The notes beneath the pieces are model-generated. The model was given only the letters and a program-made list of their open reading frames with translations. It was not told the origin of the DNA and ran no database searches. Below are positions 56,047 to 64,000 of a stretch of DNA of 64,000 bases, piece after piece. How positions within the stretch are numbered: the stretch's first letter is position 1; every line of letters starts with the position of its first letter. The DNA is taken from assembly GCA_022494885.1 (NCBI GenBank), contig JAGVSM010002670.1:1-64000 (forward strand), read 5' to 3'. The translations under genes were made by a program, and so were the position numbers. Source of the DNA: Micrasema longulum. Its lineage: Eukaryota; Arthropoda; Insecta; Trichoptera; Brachycentridae.

Positions 56047-57199
56047 CAGGGGTCGGCACTCGAAGGGTTACCAATTATACATTCTGTAATTTTGTCAATT
56101 TTGATTTTTTAAACATAAAAACTTTAGTATTTCGTTAAAACTTTTTGATTTAAAAAATATATATATTGTTCGATGCAGCTACTTTTAGCGTGGATAAAAG
56201 CATCGAGTTTGTTCAAGAAGGCACACTGCACGAATGTGGGCTGATGGTATTTTGTATCATTCTTGGCGAAGAGCAATCTGAAAGGCGTCGACCGTCTCAT
56301 ATTTACCGGCTGATATTTTGGCCTCTAAAATGAACCATATGGAAAAGTCCATTGGGTTTAAGTTCGAGGTATAAATAAGAAGGCCACAGCTGTGATGAAA
56401 TGGAGCTGGGATTTTTTACTGTAAAAAACGTTGGGTTTCACGGGCTTTAAGGGATGGTGCTGAGTCTTGTTGAAACGTCCAATAGTTTTTATCGATTTTC
56501 TTACATCCTCAAGGTAACAACGCATCATTTCAAATCTTTTTATGGTAGATTTGTTTATTTACCTTTACGCCCTGTTCAATGAAAACGAGTGGTGAGCGTC
56601 TTGTGCCAGTTACAGCCTCCCAAACCATCACTGATGTAGGCACTTGCTTTCGCAGAGCAATTCGCTGGTCTTAATTGCTTTTGAATTTGCACTGTAACCA
56701 CACACGATCGTTTTTTTGTTTACATATTGCTGAACCGTAAAAAAAATATATTAGAAAAGACCAAATTGTCTAGCAGACACATTGAGATTTTTTGCCAATC
56801 GAACTGCGCTTTGTCTTGGATTACGTTAATTCTGATCTTCACCTTTTGAACCATTTCTGTCGATGTTGCTGTTTTTGGATGACCACCTCCATGGCGTTTT
56901 TTTATGCTACCAGTACCATTGTAACTTAAAATGGTCCGATACACAAACATTTTTTTTTAGATGTAAATGTCGTATTCATTAATAATAGCTGGTTGCGATT
57001 TTCCAACCGAATACAGAGCAATAACACTGTTCAGTTTGAAGTCTATTTCGATAACTTTTTTTAATGTGACGCAAATCGATATGCTCAGGTAGAATTATTG
57101 ACAACAGACTGACACGTGTCAAAACATGAACGCACTATCATTAGCCGTTTGGTTGCTACAGCAGCGCAGAGTTGGTAACACTTCGAGCGCCTACCCCTG
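56047..57199 (-). mobile_element. fossil mariner-like DNA transposon with degenerate transposase
   Basis: The terminal repeats start CAGGGGTCGGCACTCGAAGG at the left and, on the other strand, CAGGGGTAGGCGCTCGAAGT at the right. TA flanks both ends (56045-56046 and 57200-57201), the Tc1/mariner target. On the minus strand the transposase reads VIALYSVGKSQ, VYRTI, KRHGGGHPKTATS, VMVWEAVTGT, SPLVFIEQGVKVNKQIY, WTFQQDSAPSLKARETQ and TSNLNPMDFSIW. FQQD carries the second catalytic aspartate. The third position, normally SPDLNP, reads S-NLNP, so the catalytic aspartate is lost and one residue is missing. Stops, a frameshift and an internal deletion before VMVW confirm it is dead. It is slightly shorter than a usual 1.3-kb element. 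Confidence 0.9.
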
Positions 57200-57204
57200 T
57201 ATAT

Positions 57205-57575
57205 ATTTGCCTTATATATAAAAGACATTTTCATTAGTATGTTGTATCGTAAACATTTTTAAGTAACAAAACTTTTAGATGTTTTTTATTTCCATTCCTA
57301 AGATTTACACGGTCATTCAGATTACCATTGTGTTTTACTAGATTATTATGTGGATTTTATATTGCATTACAGTGTCCATTACATGGACCAACGTAACACA
57401 GATTTAAAAAAATGTTTTTTTTTATATTTATCCAGGAACACAGTTCAATTTATATAAATGTGTTGACACGGAATACAATTAAATGAAAAAACATTAATAC
57501 GATGATTAATTTCAGTCAATATTAATTGTACGCTTTTTTATTCAATTTACTTATGAATATATGTTTTAGTGCTTG
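57205..57575. other. AT-rich DNA, nothing supported
   Basis: No repeat or coding match seen. Confidence 0.5.
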
Positions 57576-57579
57576 GCCA

Positions 57580-57660
57580 CAGTGGCGAGCGTTTGCGTCA
57601 GCGGAGGGCGTGGGACGGCAACTCACGCGCGGCCACCGTGCTCGATTTTTCACGTGATTT
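57580..57660. promoter_or_regulatory. small CpG-rich patch with E-box
   Basis: GAGCGTTTGCGTCAGCGGAG and GGCAACTCACGCGCGGCCAC, followed by TCACGTGA (a perfect E-box palindrome) near 57649. It is a candidate regulatory element just upstream of the tandem repeats at 57881. Confidence 0.25.
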
Positions 57661-57880
57661 GTGAGGAAGTCAAACCAGTTTAAGAAGAAACGAAAATTTT
57701 ATTTTAGTTTAGATGTTTTAGATAGGAGTTTAATTTATTTATATTTCTTAAATGTATTTATTTTTGCTTTTATATAAGCTTTAATTTTATATTCATATAT
57801 ATATAGTTGGATAATTTATATAGCGCCATTTTCGTAAAAATCACCTTAAGGGCGCTGTCCAATTAATAAATATCCCAGTA

Positions 57881-58265
57881 CGTCTTGCAGCTACAGAGCG
57901 CATGGATGGTTGAGATTCTAGTTCCTCGTTTTCAATTAAGATCAATCAAAAATTATAACAGATAGGAGTTAGATTACAGGACGTCTTGCAGCTACAGAGC
58001 GCATAGACAGTTAGACATTTAGCTCCCATTTACACATTTTAAAAATTGACAAATAAATTTAGTTTATTAATGATATTTCAAAAAATAAAAAATATGAATA
58101 ATAAAAGGAGTAAGATTACAACACCTCTTGCAGCTACTAAGCTCATAGACGATTAGTATTCTAGACCCCATTTACAAAATTAAGGTATTTTAAAGTTGAT
58201 ATATGAAAGCTAGATAACCAATCATCGTTCAACTACAAAGCGCATGGATGAGTGGAATTCCAGCA
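57881..58265. repeat. four diverged tandem units (about 100-140 bp)
   Basis: CGTCTTGCAGCTACAGAGCG (57881), CGTCTTGCAGCTACAGAGCG (57982), CCTCTTGCAGCTACTAAGCT (58124) and CATCGTTCAACTACAAAGCG (58223) head successive units. The units also share CATxGAxGxTxxxxATTCTAG-like and CATTTACA-like segments, and units 1 and 2 carry AGGAGTTAGATTACA / AGGAGTAAGATTACA at their ends. The units are diverged, so the array is old. Confidence 0.75.
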
Positions 58266-58439
58266 AAGTTAAAATAATATTAATAAATTTACAAAAAATA
58301 GAGCATAGTAGTAAATTGGTCAAGTGTTCATGTCAAGAAGTAAGCAATAAAAAACTAAATAAATCAAACACTCTTTCAACTCCATGGTTAACAAAGGGAG
58401 ATAGATGTCCGAAGAGAAGCTTTTGTAGACAGTAGGTAG

Positions 58440-59030
58440 ATATCGTCGCCATGTGGCCCACTGGCTAAAATAAAGTCTTTGAAAATCAGTCCGATTTCGG
58501 GGGTATGTAAATAATATGAGTCTTATATATATCTGTCTTGTTTATTTTATTTCTCCCTCTTTATATTGCTGACATGGCCGCATTAGGTCCTCGAAGGTGA
58601 TTTATGTAAGATTTCAGTAGAACGACCGGGTTTTCCTTCTCCTTAAACAAAACAAACGCTGACAGTAGAACCTCCCACGAACTTCCTACCTACGACCCCC
58701 CTTCGCCGTACCTAACCTGGAATGATATCAACTCATTGGTCCCACAAACACGCCTGTATAGAGGGATCTAGGGAACGAGTATACCTGATATATCTTCTCG
58801 AATGTTACGCGTGTGTCACGTGGAGGAAATATCCAATATATTTCAATTGATTTTTTACGCAAAGTGATTTGGCCATACGTTTTGTTGGGATTCACGGAAT
58901 TGTATATTTCGAGTTTATTGTAAGCTATACCTTTTTTTGATTTCCCATTCGTGGATTTAATCAACTGTGAATTCTTACAAATTGAAATTCCTTCCCTGGC
59001 TGGTACCAGTAATTTACTCTCCATTCCTAC
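58440..59030 (-). other. unclassified block: 98-codon frame followed by LTR-like sequence
   Basis: On the minus strand the frame 59024-58728 (MESKLLVPAREGIS ... TGVFVGPMS) ends where TGTGGGACCAATGAG begins. It is followed by GCAATATAAAGAGGG (TATA-like, about 58567), AAATAAAATAAAC and, at about 58455, CCACATGGCGACG. That last string resembles the TGGCGAC primer-binding sites of some insect LTR elements. No gag/pol motif is seen in the frame, so this is only suggestive. Confidence 0.2.
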
Positions 59031-59189
59031 GTAAAAATATTTTTTATAGTCTGTTAATAAACACCATAAAGTTTATAATACAAAAACTACTCTATATTCT
59101 TTTGAAACAAAAATAAACATTTTTATATACCTACATTTTTAAGAATTTTCCTTAAACTAGATACACAAATAAGTACCATTATTATTTAT

Positions 59190-59420
59190 TTATTTATTTA
59201 ACAATACGCCCAAGGGGCATTTACAAAAATTATACAGGTAAGTACAAATATATTAAGTAATAATTTCAAAAATTAACAACACATTTTTTTTGTATACAAT
59301 GTAGAAACAATAAAAAACATACTGCAATGCAAAATAAAAAATGAAATTTTGAATAATAAAAAAGAAAAAAAATATGGGCATTAGAAAAATGTTAGAATTA
59401 AAAAGCAAATTGTAAATAAC
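59190..59420 (-). mobile_element. LINE 3' tail
   Basis: TTATTTATTTATTTAACAAT and ACGCCCAAGGGGCATTTACA, with a CGCCC/GGGGC mini-hairpin, form the complement of an A/T-repeat LINE end. No coding remnant is seen. Confidence 0.4.
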
Positions 59421-59424
59421 TTGT

Positions 59425-60960
59425 AAATAATTTAACCAAAAAAATATCTGTATGTATAAGTGTGTATTTATGTTAATCTGCTTTGCCTCATCAACTTTAT
59501 TGAGAATTTTTTTTGTAGCTGTAGCTCAATCGCAAAAAACTAACGGCGCGCTTAAAAACATGCTAAGAATTTGAGCGATCACAATGAACAATAGTGAACA
59601 TGCTTAAGTTATCGCAGCCATAAGTCAACGCGTGTGTAATCTCTAAGTCAACGCTCGTGTCGGTTTATTTTTTGGTTTACTCGTAAAAAAATACAGTTCA
59701 CTGGTAAAAAATCGGCGTTTATTATAAAAAATAATACAATATATTGCATTTGCAAAATAGTAAGGAGTATCTAATACAAAAAAAAAATAATTTAATTACA
59801 ATTACTATGGCGACTGCTATTCTTGACAATGGCTTGCCAACCACCGACGCCGGCTAAATGCAATAAATAGCGTGATAAATAATAAATATTTTATTAAAAA
59901 TAGCAGTTTTAGAATATTTTCCATATTTACATTGGTGAAATTCAAATATGTGATTGCGCAGCACGATTATACATCGCGAAATATAAATATTTATATATTT
60001 CATATTAGGTGTTCACTGATGTTCATCGCGAATACGATAAACAACCATGGTGTGAAATTGTTATCACGTCGCTTATTAGCACGTCGATAGTTATCTGTGA
60101 TTGAGCTACTGAATGTTATAGGATATTTCAGTTCAATTTTCATCTACTTCACGAACTATTGAAATCGTAAATTTTTGCACGCGTGATAAAAATTATTACA
60201 ATACATACAATACCAAAAATTAACAAATGTTATATTCTGATTTGATTTATTAGTATGTGATAAGCGTGTTTTTTTAAAAAAAAATTAACTCAACGCCCCC
60301 TATTTTTTTCTGAATCATCTACTGCCCCCCTGAAAATCTTCAATGCCCACAAGGGGGACATTATTGCCAACGTTGAGAACTATGGTTTAGAACATTTAAT
60401 GATTTATCTTCGAAAAATAATATTCTTTTAGTTTTACTTATTGTTAAACATTTTGCTTTATAAAAAATATAGTTACCTCTTCAAAAAATTGCTTTAAATG
60501 AAAACTTTTTACAATAATTACATATTTTTTTGCGTTGCTTCTTTTATCACGTATTATTATTGTATCTTTTCTTTGTTACAAATCACATTTGACTGAATAA
60601 TGTAAAATAACTTCGTTGTTAACTTAAATAAAAAATCCCACAGATAGAATTTATTTCAACCCATTGTTAGGATTTTGCATTGTCCTTTTACTAAACAATC
60701 ATTTCAGCTGATGTAAATTCGTTTGTGTTTTGATACAAAATAAATTTTCAACTTTGCAGTTATTTATCAACTATACTAGATTCATATTATTGTACTCGAA
60801 TCAAAACATTGTTGGTAGGTTATTCAAAATAGTTAATGATAATATTATATTTAGCAATGTAATATACATAAAAACTATTTTTATTTGAAAATAAAGTTGT
60901 TAATTCTATTTTTAACCTTACTCAATGAAAAATATCTAAAATTTATTTAAAATGTGCCTG
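59425..60960. other. AT-rich DNA; a 16-codon ORF at 59807-59857
   Basis: ATGGCGACTGCTATTCTTGA opens a 16-residue frame (MATAILDNGLPTTDAG) with unusually GC-rich codons for this region. AATAAA follows within 12 bases. TAAGTCAACG appears twice at 59625-59655. Otherwise featureless. Confidence 0.25.
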
Positions 60961-60966
60961 TTTTGT

Positions 60967-61216
60967 CCGCCTCGTGACGTAACGGTCAACGCGTTTGCCC
61001 ACCATGCGACAGGTCTCAGGTTTGATTCTCGTCATGGTTGATATGAAATGTTCATTAAAAGAGGTGTTTTAACGCCAAAATATTTCGTGGACCATGGACT
61101 GGTACGGTACTGATTATCTTATGTTCGTACAAAAATAATCAAGATACGCTGCGATTGGTGTACCAATCCAGTGCCCTATGCCCCATTAAGGGCGGAAAAG
61201 GAATGATGATGATGAT
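60967..61216 (+). mobile_element. tRNA-derived SINE, near-complete, subfamily variant
   Basis: Head CGCCTCGTGACGTAACGGTC, B box GGTTTGATTCTCGTCATGG, body GACTGGTACGGTACTGATTA and GATTGGTGTACCAATCCAGT. The 3' end reads ATGCCCCATTAAGGGCGGAA, and its hairpin stem is GCCC/GGGC instead of GCACC/GGTGC. (ATG)n tail. Confidence 0.92.
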
Positions 61217-61330
61217 TCTATTATGTATTATCTTCGATCTGAAATATGAACATTATTAACTACTTTGTAGAAAAATAATTATCAATATTCATAGAGCACT
61301 ATTCATAGTCAATCAAATGCGGCTCATTTT

Positions 61331-61496
61331 GGTCATCTATCACATGAAAGTAATGTGATCAGTCCAGGAACAATAAAATATTGCAGTTGAACCTTTAAAA
61401 TCAACATTTCATTTCCACCCTGCCAGGAATCGAACCCTGGACCTCAAAAATCGTTAGGCACATGGTAGGGCGCTCCAACCACTACACAACGGGGCG
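61331..61496 (-). mobile_element. type 2 tRNA-headed SINE
   Basis: On the minus strand it reads CGCCCCGTTGTGTAGTGGTT, GGAGCGCCCTACCATGTGCC, then CCAGGGTTCGATTCCTGGCA and AAATGAAATGTTGATT. The A and B boxes are intact. An anticodon stem is not convincing, so this is a SINE head and not a tRNA gene. It matches 36580-36790. Confidence 0.8.
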
Positions 61497-61499
61497 TAC

Positions 61500-63430
61500 T
61501 TATTTTATTTACTTGATTAGGGCTTTAACCTGAGAGCAGCCATCGAGTTGAAAACACCCATTCCGGTTCAATTTCACACACGAAAATCTATTTTTTAGCC
61601 GCCTGGATTCAGAAAACCATTTTTTTATTTGTCTAAAAATACTACTTCTGTTTTATACATAAAGCAGTATTATTCACAGAAAACACTACATTACTATTAG
61701 TACTTACACATGCTCTCCATAGTTTTGGATTAAGAAGTAATATACTCAATAATTGATAAAAAAGTGAGATTTTTGATCGATGATCAAAAAGAAAGTAATG
61801 GAAAACCAGGAATTAGGTTTTTCTCGGCATTTTTTAGTGTGTAACCTTATAACCTATTTTAGTTTTGACCACATTCAATTTTCACGAGTGACCGGGTTTC
61901 GTAGTGATAGGTGAGTAAGATTTCATTTAAATTAAAAACCTTCAATACATATTATAATTTGAAACAAAATATGTGGGTGATTCATTCTATGTATAAAAAT
62001 TATTGCTATGTATATATTTATATACATATAACGAATTTTTCGTCTTCTACCCGAGTAACAAGAGTTCGAGACATTTCTTTGAAATTATGTTTTCCCCTTT
62101 GTTTAAAACATAGTACCTCATTAAGGCATTACACTTCGGGACATGCCCATAAAACACGTGTCTAGCAGGCGGCGCGCACACGACACGTGATCTCTATCGA
62201 TTGGTTTGTGTTAAGCATGCTGCTCAGACGACGATAGTCATCAGTCAAAAATAACTACCTACAACCCTAAAAGAACACCCCTATATTCTCATTATTAAAA
62301 CCATTCAAATTGAAAATTAAGCCTTTTTAATTTGAAACTTAAAGTACCCCTCGATAGCTAGCATAAAAATTTAATCAGCGCAATTGCCTAGCTAGAATGC
62401 TAGTACATTTAAAGCCGTTTTTTGACAGGAAAGTTTACTATGTAATTACTAATTTATTTCAACATACGTTAAGTCAAATAAAAAATATAACGTCGTTGCG
62501 TCTGTAATATATGTTAGGAGAACTTTTTTTTTGGGTATTTTCATTTTCTCATACTTACATACATAAGTGTGTGCATTAAATATGTTATTAAGATTTTTGC
62601 AATAAACAAAAATATACGCACAAAAAATTCATCAAAAAAGGGATAATACTGTTTTATTCATATGCTGATTTGCAATCTGTGTGATATTTTTTTATGTGTC
62701 TTTTTAAGTGTAATATTTACATTACTTTTTTTTACTCTTAATTTTTTTTTTTTAAGCATTTGTAAAACATTTTTTGATTCTTTTTTGAATAGGTTAACGA
62801 ACACCGACACAATTTTTTATATAATTTATATGAAATATAAAAAAATCTGTTAAATACACCTTTTTCTGTAAACTTAAAAAAAAATGTATTGTAAATTTCA
62901 CCAAGAACTCAAAAATTTATTTGAATGTTTTATTGTTCTCGCTGGTTAGGCGGAGAATTTTTTTTCTTGCATTTAATTTTTACAATTCAAATCACTGAAT
63001 GTACTTAACTTACGATATACGAGTATTAGTGTCTATTTACATATTTTAAAAATCATTATCTGTTTTCTCAGTATTATACAAAAAATCATGACCGTTTGTA
63101 GACTAATCATAAGTTAATCTATGTCAGTCATTTTTTGGTGATAATATTGTAATCATTTCCGTCACTCACGCCGTCCAAGACAAATGAAACGTTTTTGCAA
63201 AATTTCACTTATTTTTAAAACTCTTATATCAATTTTGATGGATATCAAATCCGGGCCTTTATTTACTTTCCCAAACGCGCTAATTCAGCTCTAGCAATCA
63301 CAAAATTATCATCCAGTATTTTTTTAAAGTTCTATTTTAATCAATAATAACCGTGACTTGAGAAATTTTCTATGGACTAATAGGTTAGGTTTACAGTATA
63401 AATGCCATATTTAATATTATATATAGTACC
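61500..63430. other. no gene; small CpG-rich patch near 62130-62240
   Basis: AAACACGTGTCTAGCAGGCG and GCGCGCACACGACACGTGAT lie near 62151-62190, with two CACGTG E-boxes about 35 bp apart. The rest is AT-rich without recognised content. Confidence 0.35.
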
Positions 63431-63432
63431 GT

Positions 63433-63516
63433 AAGATGGGGTGGAGTATTCAAAACAATTTTCAAATAAATTTGAAGATGGGGTGGGGTATTCAAAACAA
63501 TTTTCAAATAAATTTC
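63433..63516. repeat. recent 42-bp tandem duplication
   Basis: AAGATGGGGTGGAGTATTCA (63433) and AAGATGGGGTGGGGTATTCA (63475) head two units that are almost identical over 42 bp. Confidence 0.95.
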
Positions 63517-63544
63517 AGATTATTTTATACCTAATATTAGGATA

Positions 63545-64000
63545 TTATTAATAATCTAATCCAGCTCCATATTTAAAAAGAAAACACAGGAGGGGCATTT
63601 TCAATGTTCTAACCAGTTTTGTATTTTTGAATTTAGAAGCATTTGATACTCCGAATTGACCATCTCTTCGGAAAATTATCGATGCGGATTTTATTTCTTC
63701 CAAGATTATTGTTGTAATAAAAGCACTCCACATAGATAGCAATTGCCGTGTGAGAATCGGTAGCTCTTTGACTGATTGGTTCGGGGTCTCCACTGGAGTG
63801 AGGCAAGGCTGCGTCCTTGCACCTTTCTTATTCATCATACTGATGGATTTTATGTTATGCAAATCAATACCACCGGATCGAGGTATAGAAGTGAACTCTC
63901 CCCCTAAAGTTGTGCGACTTGGAGTATGCAGATGATGCAGTCCTTTTTGAAAAGTCTGCTGGTGGTTTTTAAGGATATTGTTGACAAACTAAACTTGTCT
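63545..64000 (+). pseudogene. RTE-like LINE reverse transcriptase fragment, continues past the window
   Basis: The plus strand reads FLNLEAFDTPN, then LRKIIDADFISSKIIVVIKA, SNCRVRIGSSLTDWFGVS and TGVRQGCVLAPFLFIILMDF. After a frameshift at about 63915 it continues LEYADDAVLFEKSAG. Motif A (LEAxFD), the GVRQGCVLAP motif and the catalytic YADD are all visible, so the polymerase palm is largely present. One residue is lost in motif A, and stops plus the frameshift make it a pseudogene. The N-terminal part is absent upstream of 63545. Confidence 0.9.

Noticed and set aside
1..64000. CRISPR array, bacterial operon, phage or plasmid features
   Set aside because: No regularly spaced identical repeats, no dense coding, and abundant eukaryotic SINEs, LINEs and Helitrons.

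Overview
This window looks like euchromatic, very AT-rich insect DNA. A lepidopteran is my best guess but is not proven. The reasons are a Helitron 3' end of the CGGGTCCGCTAG type, tRNA-headed SINEs with ATG-repeat tails, and many decayed non-LTR retrotransposons of Jockey/CR1 and RTE-like type. I found no bacterial, plasmid or phage features, no CRISPR array, and no complete host protein-coding gene. If a host gene crosses this window, most of what is here is intron or intergenic DNA.

The supported content is a graveyard of mobile elements. There are about eleven fragments of non-LTR reverse transcriptases. The clearest are at 25395-26835 (-), with motifs FLDLAKAFD, GVP*GSILGP and VADDT, and at 63545-64000 (+), with TGVRQGCVLAP and LEYADD, which runs off the window. 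Others lie at 2330-2860, 10999-11605, 12440-12730, 29155-29765, 35130-35960, 42235-42560, 45258-45690 and 53215-53940, plus a 3' piece at 1917-2173. A fossil mariner-like transposon with terminal inverted repeats and TA flanks fills 56047-57199. A second element with 24-bp perfect inverted repeats lies at 16945-17631. A non-autonomous Helitron is at 33976-34576, with a diverged relative at 51125-51625.

At least ten copies or pieces of one tRNA-derived SINE are scattered over both strands (good copies at 3137-3404, 49251-49512 and 60967-61216). Three further tRNA-like SINE heads of different sequence are also present. An unclassified dispersed repeat ('family A') appears about a dozen times. 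Several copies are interrupted by, or adjacent to, other elements, so insertion order can be read in places.

Possible host signals are limited to GC/CpG-rich patches that stand out from the AT-rich background: 4925-5270, 11815-12000, 18885-19180, 37690-38040, 39245-39440, 43125-43400, 48560-48660, 57580-57660 and 62130-62240. The strongest is 43125-43400, which carries a TCAGTC initiator-like motif and is followed by a candidate short coding exon at 43734-43860.

The most interesting observations are RNA-structural. The SINE and one LINE share a 3'-terminal hairpin with compensatory stem changes. Two different LINEs share a loop sequence carried on unrelated but paired stems. A motif resembling a hammerhead-ribozyme core recurs at several sites. 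There are also two adjacent near-perfect cruciforms at 6226-6418 and a four-unit diverged tandem repeat at 57881-58265.
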